Numbered from the stretch's first letter, positions 43,023 through 52,055 are shown. The stretch is DNA of 64,000 nucleotides from Muricauda sp. MAR_2010_75 (GCF_000745185.1 NZ_JQNJ01000001.1:4198501-4262500), one strand, 5' to 3'. The notes: generated from the letters alone by a model not told the origin. Numbers and translations are program-made.

Positions 43023-44366
43023 TTAAAAATCCTCACTGTCCATGAGTTCCCGAATCTTTCGCTCCTGCCAGCGTTTGCCCCACAATGGGTTATATCCAAA
43101 AGCCTCCATGCCATGTGCCAAAACCCCAAAACCCCAACCTATGGTAGGGAAAAAAGCCCAAAGAAAATCCGTGGTCTTTAAATTGATCCACCACAAAAAC
43201 GGAATCACAACACAATAGGCCATTAAATTACTATAGAACTCCTTAATGGCCTTTACATGTTCCTTGGCCTTGGCATATCTTTTTTCTTCAATATAACTTT
43301 GCTGCGTCTCTGAAACCGATACTTGTTGGGTAAGCATAGGTAGGGCAACACTAAAATCCAAGGTGTTCTTTGTTATGGTTACTTCACGGTCCGTTAACAT
43401 ATTGTAGCGCTGTTTTATGTTCTGCAGTCCTACTCCACTACTTTTTTTAACTACCTGCTTTTCCTGAAGATTATTGCTTACCACCAACATCCCGTTTTGT
43501 TCAAAAACTTTGATATGCAATGGTTTTGAGCTTGTTACAACGTTATGTTTCACCGCATTTTCCAGTAGTAATTGTAAGGAAAGGGGGACGATCTTGGCAT
43601 CCGGAATGGTACATTTTTCCGGAATTTCAAAAACAATACTATCCTCAAACCGCATTTTTAGGAGCCGGACATAGGTTCTCGCAAAATTGAGTTCTTCATC
43701 CACAGTGACCAAATCCTTGTTTTTCTGTTCCAACACATACCGGTACACTTTGGACAAGGATGTAGTGAAACGTTGTGCCTGGTCCGGGTCTTCCTCAATA
43801 AGACTAGTAAGTACATTTAGGCTATTGAACAAAAAATGGGGGTCCAATTGGTTCTTGAGGGCATCAAAGCGCGCAGAAGCTGTGCCTGCTATGATTTTTT
43901 GTTCCTTTACTCGCTTTTCCTGCCAATTTTTATAGAAATATACCGCATGGAAAAACACCGAGACCACCATGGTTATCAAAAGGGCCACAACATAAAATGC
44001 AGGTTCTTCGCCTGCTATAAAAGATTCCCAGTCCTTCCCTTCAAAACCCAAACCAAGTACCATCCTGATCCACAAAATGCCCATCATGGTGACAAGGATG
44101 CCTCCTATGGCACTTATGGCCAAACGGTATTTGGCATATCGTTTCCAGGTTACTTTATGGTTCACATAATCATAGTAGAAACTGTTGAGAAAAGTCAGTA
44201 CGATGGAATAAAAAATGTAGTACCCCACTTCGCGCATCATTTTGGCATCAAAAGCCACATCTCCACCGGAAAGTGCCTTCAAGCCAATAAAAATCGTAGC
44301 CAAAACAAGACCAACCACTATTGCTATTGATAGTAGTTTGCCAATATATTTAATCGCTTTCTCCAT
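43023..44366 (-). CDS. LytS/YehU-type histidine kinase with C-terminal 2TM domain
   Basis: A 447-residue membrane kinase. Residues 1-150 contain four predicted membrane helices (about 8-28, 45-65, 82-105, 123-145). The His_kinase domain begins near residue 165 with ARFDALKNQLDPHFLFNSLNVL, holding the phosphorylated histidine; the ATPase region shows LLLENAVKHNVV and SSGVGLQNIKQRYNML. After the ATPase, residues 350-447 form a 2TM domain (YAKAKEHVKAIKEFYSNLMAY, two helices, WGKRWQERKIRELM). The kinase core is therefore held between membrane parts on both sides. It is the first gene of the kinase-2TM-regulator operon. Confidence 0.92.
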   Translation of the reverse strand: MEKAIKYIGKLLSIAIVVGLVLATIFIGLKALSGGDVAFDAKMMREVGYYIFYSIVLTFLNSFYYDYVNHKVTWKRYAKYRLAISAIGGILVTMMGILWIRMVLGLGFEGKDWESFIAGEEPAFYVVALLITMVVSVFFHAVYFYKNWQEKRVKEQKIIAGTASARFDALKNQLDPHFLFNSLNVLTSLIEEDPDQAQRFTTSLSKVYRYVLEQKNKDLVTVDEELNFARTYVRLLKMRFEDSIVFEIPEKCTIPDAKIVPLSLQLLLENAVKHNVVTSSKPLHIKVFEQNGMLVVSNNLQEKQVVKKSSGVGLQNIKQRYNMLTDREVTITKNTLDFSVALPMLTQQVSVSETQQSYIEEKRYAKAKEHVKAIKEFYSNLMAYCVVIPFLWWINLKTTDFLWAFFPTIGWGFGVLAHGMEAFGYNPLWGKRWQERKIRELMDSEDF

Positions 44367-44399
44367 TTCTGGTCTTGTTTACCGCGCTTTCTTTTACGT

Positions 44400-44451
44400 A
44401 AAAAGGGGCGTATCCCCGCTAAAAGTAGCAAAAAGTTTCCACGCCCTTTTT
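44400..44451 (-). promoter_or_regulatory. Inverted repeat around the kinase operon promoter
   Basis: Arms AAAAAGGGGCGT (44400-44411) and ACGCCCTTTTT (44441-44451) are inverted repeats with one extra G. Between them, on the minus strand, TACTTTTA (44427 to 44420) fits the -7 element with one mismatch, 54 bp before the kinase ATG at 44366. The arrangement suggests control of the operon at this site. The rest of the 251-bp gap to 44618 holds no gene I can support. Confidence 0.45.
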
Positions 44452-44617
44452 ATAGTCTCGACTGATGATTCTCTGATTGATGCATCAAAAATCACCCAAA
44501 AAATGGCTATTGGAAAGGAAGAATTACCGAATTGTTATGTTGGAAGGACGAACTGTTGTAAAAAAAAGCCCAACAACCAATCGATCGCCGGGCATACACC
44601 TCATAACTAAACAACTA

Positions 44618-45727
44618 TTATTTAACACTGTACTCTTTATGGATGGCCTCCTCAAAGGCTTCCCAATGGGCCTCGGTCATTCTTCCTGGGGTAAACAGGC
44701 AAATTCCCGTAGCACCGTTCTCCATTGAGCCCTTAATGGCCTCTCCTATCTCTTCTGGAAGCAGCCCATGGTTTTCCGGGTCCTTTTCACTTCCTTTTTT
44801 CTCGGGTCTCGGACAAATAAACAGTCCGCTGTACACGGGAACCCCGTTTTTTGCTGTTGCCACTTCCTCATTTACCATTTCTCCTACCCATTCTGGGCCT
44901 TCCAAATAAAAATCGTTATAGTTCATAGGATAAATGGCATCCAAGTTCCATTGGCCCCAATCCTGTCGCACCAATTTTTTGGCAATGGAAGGGCCTGGAA
45001 AAACGGCCGCATTTATCTTTTTTCCTTTGGAATGAACTTCATCTGCCAATCGGTTTACAATATTGGTGATTAGATCATATCGGAATTGTTTCCACTCAGT
45101 CACTTGGGCAGGGTCCTCCACTTCTTTGATATTAATTCCTGTTTTTTCTTTAAAGGCAGATGTGCAATCATCACAATAGCAATAATCAAATTGGGGGTAT
45201 TCCCTATCCATCACCAGTCCGTATTTGTCCCAAAGGCCGCGAGCCAGAATAACATCGGGAAAACGAATGTAATCCAAATGAATACCGTCCACTTCTTCCA
45301 ATTCGGCAACACTTCCATAGAGATTGGCCAAAAAGTTATAGACCCCCTCCTTGCTAGGACACAAAAATGTGTAATGCGGAACATAGGCGGGTTTATCAAA
45401 TGCAGATTCCCCTTTTCCATTGATGGCGTACCATTCTTTCTTCAGTTTTGGGTTTTCACCTTGCACCATGGTCGGAATCCAAGTGTGAAACTCCATTCCG
45501 GCCTCTTTTACCAATTTCCCAACGCGTTTATAGGTCTGGGGATCATGTCCACCGTTGTACATCAGCCCATCCACGCCCTTTTCTTTCAAATCAGAAAATT
45601 GGGTCGCCAATTCTTGGTCAGTGGCTTCACCGGGACCTCCAATCCAAGCGTAAACAGGAATCTTATTTTTCTCCGTACATGCGGTCAAGGATAGCACCAC
45701 GGCCATCATTAAAAGGAATTTATTCAT
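44618..45727 (-). CDS. Putative GHL10-type glycoside hydrolase lipoprotein
   Basis: A 369-residue exported protein (lipobox LTAC, Cys about 17). The TIM-barrel shows features of the glycosyl-hydrolase-like 10 (DUF187/YngK) group: LKEKGVDGLMYNGG near 38, MEFHTWIPTMV near 75, VDGIHLDYIRFPD near 147 and LDAIYPMNYNDF near 256. The segment YCYCDDCTSAFKEKTG is a cysteine pair typical of this group. The substrate is unknown; members act on carbohydrate polymers or peptidoglycan-related glycans. I choose the ATG at 45727, which opens the signal peptide. Confidence 0.82.
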   Translation of the reverse strand: MNKFLLMMAVVLSLTACTEKNKIPVYAWIGGPGEATDQELATQFSDLKEKGVDGLMYNGGHDPQTYKRVGKLVKEAGMEFHTWIPTMVQGENPKLKKEWYAINGKGESAFDKPAYVPHYTFLCPSKEGVYNFLANLYGSVAELEEVDGIHLDYIRFPDVILARGLWDKYGLVMDREYPQFDYCYCDDCTSAFKEKTGINIKEVEDPAQVTEWKQFRYDLITNIVNRLADEVHSKGKKINAAVFPGPSIAKKLVRQDWGQWNLDAIYPMNYNDFYLEGPEWVGEMVNEEVATAKNGVPVYSGLFICPRPEKKGSEKDPENHGLLPEEIGEAIKGSMENGATGICLFTPGRMTEAHWEAFEEAIHKEYSVK

Positions 45728-45936
45728 TGGTTTGTAATTATGTAATGAAGTGAATTTAGGCAATCTTTTTGGTCTCCCCTTTGAAACTTAGACGAACAAC
45801 GTCTCTGCCCAAACGAACACCTCCCGTTCCATGTTAACTTCTTTTTTTCACCCCACATGCAACCCTTGCTTTTTTGAAATGTCATTAAAGCGAAGAAATC
45901 AAAAAACGAATCGTAATTCTAAATTCAAACCATCAA

Positions 45937-48336
45937 ATGAAACAAAACAAGAAAAGGAACGGGCCAGCCTATTGGTGCTTGGTCCTGTCCCTTCTATTGG
46001 GCTCATCGTTAGTGCAAGCCCAAAACAATTTTACCATCAGTGGAAAAGTAACCGACCAAAGCAATGGGGAAACCCTTTTTGGTACTTCCATTTTTTTAAA
46101 AGGAACAGATATTGGCGCTATTACCAATGAGTATGGCTTCTATTCAATCAGTGCCCCTCCGGGTTCTTATACCCTCATTTTTTCTTACATGGGCTTTAAC
46201 GAAGTCAGCAAACAAGTGGTTTTAGATAAAAATATCACCTTGAATATGGAACTGGTGGAATTTTCAACGCAACTGGATGAGGTTGAAGTCACTGCCGAAG
46301 AGCCAGAACGCGCCGTACTCCGCAAACCTGAGATGAGTGTTTCCAAACTCAACATTAAAACGGTGAAACAAATGCCCGTGGTTTTAGGTGAAGTAGATAT
46401 CATTAAGTCGTTGCAGATTCTTCCCGGGGTTACCAGCAACGGGGAAGGCTCCAGTGGTTTTCATGTGCGTGGGGGCGCCGTGGACCAAAACTTGGTGTTA
46501 CTGGATGAGGCCATTATTTACAACACCTCCCACCTATTGGGTTTCTTTTCCGTGTTCAATGCTGATGCGGTTAAGGACCTAAAATTATACAAAGGCGGTA
46601 TTCCTGCAAGATTTGGAGGACGGGTATCCTCTGTATTGGATGTTCGCCAAAAGGACGGTAACAGTAAAAACTTTGAAATGACCGGAGGCATTGGTGCCAT
46701 CTCCAGCCGATTGGCCGTGGAAGGACCTATGTTCAATGACCGTGGTTCCTTTTTGGTGGCAGGAAGAGGCTCCTATGCACATCTATTCTTAAAACTTGCA
46801 GGTGAGGACAACAGTGCCAGTTTTTATGACCTCAACCTGAAGACCAACTACAACCTCAACAAAAATAACCGTCTGTACCTATCTGGCTATTTTGGGCGAG
46901 ATCTTTTTGATATTGGAGGCTCCTTTAGTAGCAGTTATGGAAACGCATCTGGAAACCTTCGTTGGAATCATATTTTTAACGACAGGTTGTTTTCCAACTT
47001 ATCACTCATCTACAGCAATTATGATTACGAACTCAACATCAATGATTTTGAGTTTGATTGGGTTTCCTCCATCCAAAACTATAATATTAAGTATGATCTA
47101 AAGTATTATTTCAATGATGCCTTTAAGTTGGATTTTGGGGCAAGCACCATAAAGTATGTGTTTGATCCAGGACAGATAAAGCCCACAAGTCCGACCTCTG
47201 CCATCAACGAATTGCAATTGGACAAGAAAAGAGCTTTGGAAAGTGCAGCCTATGTAAATGCTGAGCATAAACTCACGGATGACCTAACGGCTCAATATGG
47301 GATTCGGTTCAGTCATTTTAACCGAATGGGAGGACAACCTTTGAATGACTATGTGAATGACCGCCCGTTGGTGTACAACAGTACCCTGCGCATTTACGAG
47401 CGGCAAGATCCCATTGGCGAGACTATATATTCAAAAAGTGAAAGCATTGAAACCTTTAGCAATTTTGAACCAAGGGTGTCATTAGCTTATCAACTCAACG
47501 AGGTCTCTTCGGTAAAAGTGGGGTATTCCAGAGCTGCCCAATACATTCATTTACTGTCCAACACCTCAACAGTAACTCCTATAGACGTGTGGACACCCAG
47601 TGGAAAATACATCAAACCACAACTTTCCGATCAGTTTGCTTTAGGGTATTTCAGAAACTTCAAGGACAAAATGTATTCCATGGAAGTGGAAACCTTCTAC
47701 AAAACGGTAGACAACCGAATTGATTACATTGACGGTTCTGACCTTATCGGAAACAACACCATTGAACGTGAAGTATTATCCGGCGAATCCCGGGCCTATG
47801 GTCTGGAAGTATTGCTGCGCAAAAATGAAGGTGCATTTACCGGATGGGTGGCCTACACACTAGCCAAATCCGAACAGCGCACTCCTGGAGGCAATGCAGG
47901 TGGCCCCGGAATCAACAATGGCAAATGGTACAGTACGCCTTATGATCGTACTCACGACATCTCCCTCACTGGAGCTTATCAACTAAATGACAAATGGAGT
48001 TTTGGGGCCAATGCCATTTATCAAACTGGGCGACCCGTCACCTACCCCAATGGACAGTATCAGTACGAGGGTGTCTCCATTGCCAGTTATTCACAACGAA
48101 ATGCAGACCGATTGCCCGCGTATTACCGCTTGGATGTTTCTGCTACCTATCGTCCCAACCGAAGACCTGATAAAAGATGGAAGGGCGAATGGGTCTTTGG
48201 AATCTACAACGTCTTCAATCGGAAAAATGCGGCCTCCATCTCTTTTGGTCAAAATTTGGAGACCGGGGCCAATGAAGCCACCAGAACCGCCATTTTTGGC
48301 ATTGTACCTTCCGTAACCTATAATTTTAAATTCTAA
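45937..48336 (+). CDS. TonB-dependent receptor with CarboxypepD_reg-like N-terminal domain
   Basis: A 799-residue outer-membrane receptor: signal peptide (to about residue 28), CarboxypepD_reg-like domain (30-115, ISGKVTDQSNGETLFGTSIFLKG), plug (120-225, RKPEMSVSKLNIKTVKQMP and NLVLLDEAIIYNTSHLLGFFSVF), and a 22-strand-type barrel to the end, finishing with the terminal aromatic strand VPSVTYNFKF. Its direct neighbour, 4 bp on, is a DUF4249 lipoprotein, the usual companion of this receptor subgroup. No SusD is present. The transported molecule is unknown. Confidence 0.93.
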   Translation: MKQNKKRNGPAYWCLVLSLLLGSSLVQAQNNFTISGKVTDQSNGETLFGTSIFLKGTDIGAITNEYGFYSISAPPGSYTLIFSYMGFNEVSKQVVLDKNITLNMELVEFSTQLDEVEVTAEEPERAVLRKPEMSVSKLNIKTVKQMPVVLGEVDIIKSLQILPGVTSNGEGSSGFHVRGGAVDQNLVLLDEAIIYNTSHLLGFFSVFNADAVKDLKLYKGGIPARFGGRVSSVLDVRQKDGNSKNFEMTGGIGAISSRLAVEGPMFNDRGSFLVAGRGSYAHLFLKLAGEDNSASFYDLNLKTNYNLNKNNRLYLSGYFGRDLFDIGGSFSSSYGNASGNLRWNHIFNDRLFSNLSLIYSNYDYELNINDFEFDWVSSIQNYNIKYDLKYYFNDAFKLDFGASTIKYVFDPGQIKPTSPTSAINELQLDKKRALESAAYVNAEHKLTDDLTAQYGIRFSHFNRMGGQPLNDYVNDRPLVYNSTLRIYERQDPIGETIYSKSESIETFSNFEPRVSLAYQLNEVSSVKVGYSRAAQYIHLLSNTSTVTPIDVWTPSGKYIKPQLSDQFALGYFRNFKDKMYSMEVETFYKTVDNRIDYIDGSDLIGNNTIEREVLSGESRAYGLEVLLRKNEGAFTGWVAYTLAKSEQRTPGGNAGGPGINNGKWYSTPYDRTHDISLTGAYQLNDKWSFGANAIYQTGRPVTYPNGQYQYEGVSIASYSQRNADRLPAYYRLDVSATYRPNRRPDKRWKGEWVFGIYNVFNRKNAASISFGQNLETGANEATRTAIFGIVPSVTYNFKF

Positions 48337-48340
48337 ACTG

Positions 48341-49183
48341 ATGAAACCATTTCATATACTTTATTTCTGTTTTTTGCTTATTGGCGCTTCATGTACAGAT
48401 GTTATTGAAGTTGATGTTCCCGAAGCTCCTCCAAGACTCACCATTGAAGCTTCTTTGGATTGGGAAAGAGGCACTTCAGGGAGTGACCAGACCATTTTAT
48501 TGAGCACTTCAACCCCTTATTTTGCCGAGCAAAAGATTGCTCCTGTTCTTGGCGCATCGGTAAGGGTCACCAATGAAGATTCTGGGGCCGAATTTGTTTT
48601 TGAGGATCAGAATAACGGAGAATACACAACCTCTAGCTTTATTCCAGTAATAGGAAACACCTACGCATTGGAGGTCATTTATAACGAAGAGCGATATACC
48701 GCCAAAGAGACCTTGGTTCCTGTGAGTGATATTGTAGACGTCTACCAATCCACGGAAGATGGAGAGGATGAAGATGCCTTGGAGGTGAACGTAACTTTTC
48801 AGGATCCTGAGGGCATTGAAAACTATTACTTTCTACGTTTTAAAAGTGAGGCAAATCTCTTTCCAGAGCTGTATTACATCAAAGATGAGTTTATTGATGG
48901 GAATGAATTCACTATCTACTATGAAAAATTAGCCGATGAGGATGATGGTATCACGGAGTTTCAACCTGGGGAAACCGTTGCCATTGCTTTTTATGGCATA
49001 TCAAAACAATATCACGATTACCTCCGGCTTTTGGTGGAACAGTACGAAAATGCAGGAAACCCCTTTAGCCCCACTCCAGTGCCTTTAGTGGGCAACTGTG
49101 TAAATACAGACAACCCAGAAAATATTGCTTATGGATATTTTCGGGTTACCGAGGCCATAAAAACGACCTACACTATTGAATAA
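48341..49183 (+). CDS. DUF4249-family lipoprotein
   Basis: A 280-residue lipoprotein (lipobox GASC, Cys about 18) with the typical DUF4249 start CTDVIEVDVPEAPPRLTIEASLDW and Ig-like strands, including SVRVTNEDSGAEFVFED and YALEVIYNEERYTAKETLVP. It is co-transcribed with the TonB-dependent receptor, presumably as its surface or periplasmic partner, in the way SusD pairs with SusC. Length is within the family range. The ligand cannot be told. Confidence 0.9.
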   Translation: MKPFHILYFCFLLIGASCTDVIEVDVPEAPPRLTIEASLDWERGTSGSDQTILLSTSTPYFAEQKIAPVLGASVRVTNEDSGAEFVFEDQNNGEYTTSSFIPVIGNTYALEVIYNEERYTAKETLVPVSDIVDVYQSTEDGEDEDALEVNVTFQDPEGIENYYFLRFKSEANLFPELYYIKDEFIDGNEFTIYYEKLADEDDGITEFQPGETVAIAFYGISKQYHDYLRLLVEQYENAGNPFSPTPVPLVGNCVNTDNPENIAYGYFRVTEAIKTTYTIE

Positions 49184-49191
49184 ACCCTACC

Positions 49192-49335
49192 AAGGCTGTC
49201 TTAACTGTATGGGACAACGTCATTCTGAATTCCGGCAGGCAAGGCATTTCAGAATCATATCATACTAATAAACAAATCGGTATGAGAACCTGAATCAAGT
49301 TCAGGTTGACGAAAATCTACATCTTAGACAGCCTT
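49192..49335. repeat. MITE/REP-like 144-bp intergenic element
   Basis: Perfect 10-bp terminal inverted repeats AAGGCTGTCT (49192-49201) and AGACAGCCTT (49326-49335) enclose two internal palindromic stems: ATTCTGAA...TTCAGAAT around 49221-49253, and CCTGAA-TCAAG-TTCAGG around 49290-49306. The latter, with TCATnCTGA motifs, is of a type repeated in many Flavobacteriaceae genomes. No coding capacity. Confidence 0.6.
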
Positions 49336-49668
49336 TTCTTTTGTTTTGTAGGCCTCCAACATCCTTTAGGCAGATTTTGCAAGGATGATATTGAATATTT
49401 GTAAGAAAAAGACTCAATAATTAATAATATACTATTCATTTACTTAAAAAATTAATATTATTTAATTTTGTTAACATATTTTTAATATATTCAGGTAGTG
49501 ATAGCAGCTTATCTGTTACCCGTCCCTTATTTTTAGTTCCCTTTAATTAAAATAGACCTTCCACTTGCGCTGGGCTTGATTCACGAAGTTGAAAATTAGG
49601 CAAGTTGTTTTTCCCAATCGAACACATTGATTGCAGATTTGTAACACATCAACCTAAATATCAACATT
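49336..49668. other. AT-rich intergenic region
   Basis: Between the repeat element and the next ATG I find no gene or RNA. It is AT-rich, with several TTTAATATAT-like stretches, and must contain the promoter of the gene at 49669, although no -7 element is convincing. Confidence 0.5.
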
Positions 49669-50196
49669 ATGAGAACACTAGCAATGAAAATTCTTTTTCT
49701 ATGTCCCATTTTGGCGCTGAGCCTTAATGCCTGTCAGCAAGGTCCGGTTCGGTACACCCAAAATTCCCCTGAAATTGACACTGTCAAAAAGGTAATTTCC
49801 AATTACGACACTAAAAATTATGACACCAGCATGTTTGCGGACACCTCAAAGACCTATTACAATACCAAAGACAATCCTTTGTCTTCCAATGAGGCTATTG
49901 CCTATCACAAGCAAGCGGACAGTGAGTACGCCTCCCGTGGGTTTGGAGACAATCATCAAGAATATGAAATGGTGGTGACAGACGAGGGTGAGACTTGGGT
50001 AAACTGCTGGTTGACCTGGAAAGGCGAATTGGCCGCCAATGGAAAAGAATTTGAGGTACCCGTGCATTTGACCTTTCAATTTGTGGACGGAAAAATTGTA
50101 CAGGAATATGGGTACTGGGATCCCACTCCAATTGTTTTGGAGCTTCAAAAGATAGAAGCTGAAGCCAAAATGATGGATGAAGAACAAACCGAATAA
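49669..50196 (+). CDS. SnoaL/NTF2-like lipoprotein
   Basis: A 175-residue protein with a lipobox LNAC (Cys about 22; signal extends from MRTLAMKILFLCPILALS). The mature chain has the NTF2/SnoaL composition: ISNYDTKNYDTSMFADTSKTYYN, then VPVHLTFQFVDGKIVQEYGYWDP near the end. It is followed after 21 bp by a gene for another secreted protein of unknown function, and both may be one unit. The function is not known; SnoaL-like proteins often bind small molecules. Confidence 0.75.
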   Translation: MRTLAMKILFLCPILALSLNACQQGPVRYTQNSPEIDTVKKVISNYDTKNYDTSMFADTSKTYYNTKDNPLSSNEAIAYHKQADSEYASRGFGDNHQEYEMVVTDEGETWVNCWLTWKGELAANGKEFEVPVHLTFQFVDGKIVQEYGYWDPTPIVLELQKIEAEAKMMDEEQTE

Positions 50197-50217
50197 CTAA
50201 AACTAAACAACTACAAA

Positions 50218-50979
50218 ATGAAACGACTACTAGTAATTCTAACAATGGTGCCTCTTATTGCAATGGCACAGGAGATGCAAGGTCCAATCTTTATGAACGT
50301 AATGATGACCCCACATCCTGAAAAAATTGACGCATTTGAAGCCGGTTTGGCTGCGCATAACAAAAAATACCATGCAGATGGTGCAGGCACTGTGAGTGTT
50401 TTTTGGGTGGCCAGTGGCAAAAATTCCGGAAAATACATTTGGAGTATGGGACCAACAGGTTGGGCCGCCATGGACGAAGTAAATAACTATGATGAGGCCC
50501 ACACGATGGACTGGAACACCAATGTGGCTGCGAATGCCCTGCCCGAAATGGAGACCAACTACTGGAAAAATGATTTGGCACATTCCAATTTTTCCAAAGA
50601 TTTTAATCTTAAAAACCTTTCCATTTTTATGGTGGACATTAAAAGGTTCAAGCAGATGGAATTCAATTCGATCTTGGACCGTGTATACAAAGTTTTCAAG
50701 ACCAAGGATCCGGACCAACAATGGGGAGCATACTACAACGAGTTACCCAACATGGGTGGTCAAGATTTTGTTTGGGTCGATTTTTTTGACAAATCCGAAT
50801 GGATGGGACGAGAGGACAAATTTGCACAATGGTACGAAGAAGTTCATGGTGCCGGAAGTTTTGCAGGCTTTCTTAAAGATGTAGAGGCTGCTACCAATGG
50901 TGACATGGGTGAGCTGTGGATTTACCGAAAAGATCTAAGCGGTTCTACTGGTGAAGTCAGTCCTCGTGAAGGTCAATAA
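50218..50979 (+). CDS. Exported protein of unknown function, dimeric alpha/beta-barrel-like
   Basis: A 253-residue exported protein (signal ends at MAQ, residue 18). I recognise no family with confidence. The chain shows two similar halves: MNVMMTPHPEKIDAFEAGLAAHNKKYH near 25 and WVDFFDKSEWMGREDKFAQWYEEVHG near 195, the spacing and sequence of ferredoxin-like/dimeric alpha-beta barrels, in which one half would bind a ligand. It is rich in Trp and Met. It follows the SnoaL-like gene by 21 bp. Confidence 0.7.
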   Translation: MKRLLVILTMVPLIAMAQEMQGPIFMNVMMTPHPEKIDAFEAGLAAHNKKYHADGAGTVSVFWVASGKNSGKYIWSMGPTGWAAMDEVNNYDEAHTMDWNTNVAANALPEMETNYWKNDLAHSNFSKDFNLKNLSIFMVDIKRFKQMEFNSILDRVYKVFKTKDPDQQWGAYYNELPNMGGQDFVWVDFFDKSEWMGREDKFAQWYEEVHGAGSFAGFLKDVEAATNGDMGELWIYRKDLSGSTGEVSPREGQ

Positions 50980-51066
50980 TCTGTAAGATTTTAGATGCAA
51001 AAGTCTTAAAAATCCATGTAGTTCATCGAAAAACCAGGGAGTAATCAATCTTTGATAGGGGTTTTC

Positions 51067-51084
51067 TGCGTAATTAGTTACGTT
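51067..51084. promoter_or_regulatory. Distant copy of the MarR-GNAT operator motif
   Basis: TGCGTAATTAGTTACGTT matches the operator at 32885-32902 at 14 of 18 positions and keeps the GTAA-4-TTAC arms. It sits 26 bp before the DUF4382 gene start at 51111, where a transcription factor could act. The similarity may be accidental. Confidence 0.35.
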
Positions 51085-51110
51085 ACTATTAATAAATAAA
51101 ACCCCGATTT

Positions 51111-52004
51111 ATGAGAACTAAAATCTTTTTTTATGCATTGAGCCTTGCTTTTTTGGCATTTATTGGCTGCTCTGAAGATGAAAACAACGGAAATCCCGGT
51201 GATACTACCGGAAGAATGACCGTTCAACTTACAGACGCTCCCTTTCCATTTGACATGGTCGCAGAAGCCAATGTTACTGTCTTTAAAGTTGATGCGCGAT
51301 TAAAAGATAGCGAAGATGAAGAAATGGATGACGACGACGAATCTTCTTTTGTTGCTTTGATGGAAGAAGAAATATCCGTGAACCTTCTGGACCTTACCAA
51401 TGGTGTTACCGAAGAATTGGCCGATGTAGAGGTCCCTGCCGGAACCTATGATTTGGTGCGAGTACACGTAAGAGGTGTGAACGTTGTTCTAACTGATGAC
51501 CGAACCTTTGATTTGGATGTTCCCAGTGGAGCACAGACCGGCATCAAAATATTCATTGATCCAGGCTTAACTGTCGCAGGAGGTCTATCCAGCGATTTAT
51601 TGTTGGACTTTGATGTAAGCCGTTCTTTCGTTGCCAAAGGAAATTTGAACTCCGTGGATGGTATCACAGGATTTAATTTTAAGCCCGTGATCAAAGCGAG
51701 TAACCTTTCCACTGCAGGAACTTTGAGTGGAACCGTGACAACTATGGAAGGTGAAGAAACCGTTGTATTGGAAGATGCTCAAATTTCCATATTGGATGCC
51801 GATGATGAGCCTATCACCTCCGGTGCTACCAATATTGATGGAAATTATGCCATTATGGGTCTTGAAGCTGGTACTTATAAAGCTTTTGCTTCTTTGACTG
51901 GCTATGTAAACAGTGATACTTTAGAGGTAAATATTGTGGCTGCGAACAAAACAGTCCAAGACTTTGTATTGGAAGCCGAAGTGGTTGAAGAAGAGAGCAA
52001 TTAA
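51111..52004 (+). CDS. DUF4382 lipoprotein with C-terminal carboxypeptidase-regulatory-like domain
   Basis: A 297-residue lipoprotein (lipobox FIGC, Cys about 20) with an acidic linker. Residues 34-200 are DUF4382 (GRMTVQLTDAPFPFDMVAEANVTVFKVDARL; VNLLDLTNGVTEELADVEVPAGTYDLVRVHV). Residues 210-290 form a CarboxypepD_reg-like beta-sandwich (GTLSGTVTTMEGEETVVLEDAQISILD, GNYAIMGLEAGTYKAFASLTGY). The role is unknown; both domains are binding modules of surface proteins. A strong terminator follows at 52030. Confidence 0.87.
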   Translation: MRTKIFFYALSLAFLAFIGCSEDENNGNPGDTTGRMTVQLTDAPFPFDMVAEANVTVFKVDARLKDSEDEEMDDDDESSFVALMEEEISVNLLDLTNGVTEELADVEVPAGTYDLVRVHVRGVNVVLTDDRTFDLDVPSGAQTGIKIFIDPGLTVAGGLSSDLLLDFDVSRSFVAKGNLNSVDGITGFNFKPVIKASNLSTAGTLSGTVTTMEGEETVVLEDAQISILDADDEPITSGATNIDGNYAIMGLEAGTYKAFASLTGYVNSDTLEVNIVAANKTVQDFVLEAEVVEEESN

Positions 52005-52029
52005 GCTTCTATCATATATCAACAGAATG

Positions 52030-52055
52030 AAGCGGGACAAACGTCCCGCTTTTTT
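52030..52055 (+). terminator. Rho-independent terminator after the DUF4382 gene
   Basis: The stem AAGCGGGAC / GTCCCGCTT with AAAC loop is followed by T residues and lies 26 bp after the stop. Confidence 0.92.

Noticed and set aside
42903..43181. Reading frame on the plus strand with SDVRCPM repeats
   Set aside because: The peptide repeat is only the translation of the 7-bp tandem array (three units give seven codons), and the rest is antisense to the kinase gene.
43836..44330. 164-codon open frame on the plus strand
   Set aside because: Antisense to the kinase membrane region; rich in His and Tyr as expected for the shadow of such a gene.
44568..44593. Possible minus-strand terminator after the GHL10-type gene
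   Set aside because: Only a 4-bp GCCC/GGGC stem precedes the T run, which is too weak to support.
45086..45694. 202-codon open frame on the plus strand
   Set aside because: Antisense to the GHL10-type hydrolase gene, with no homology signals.
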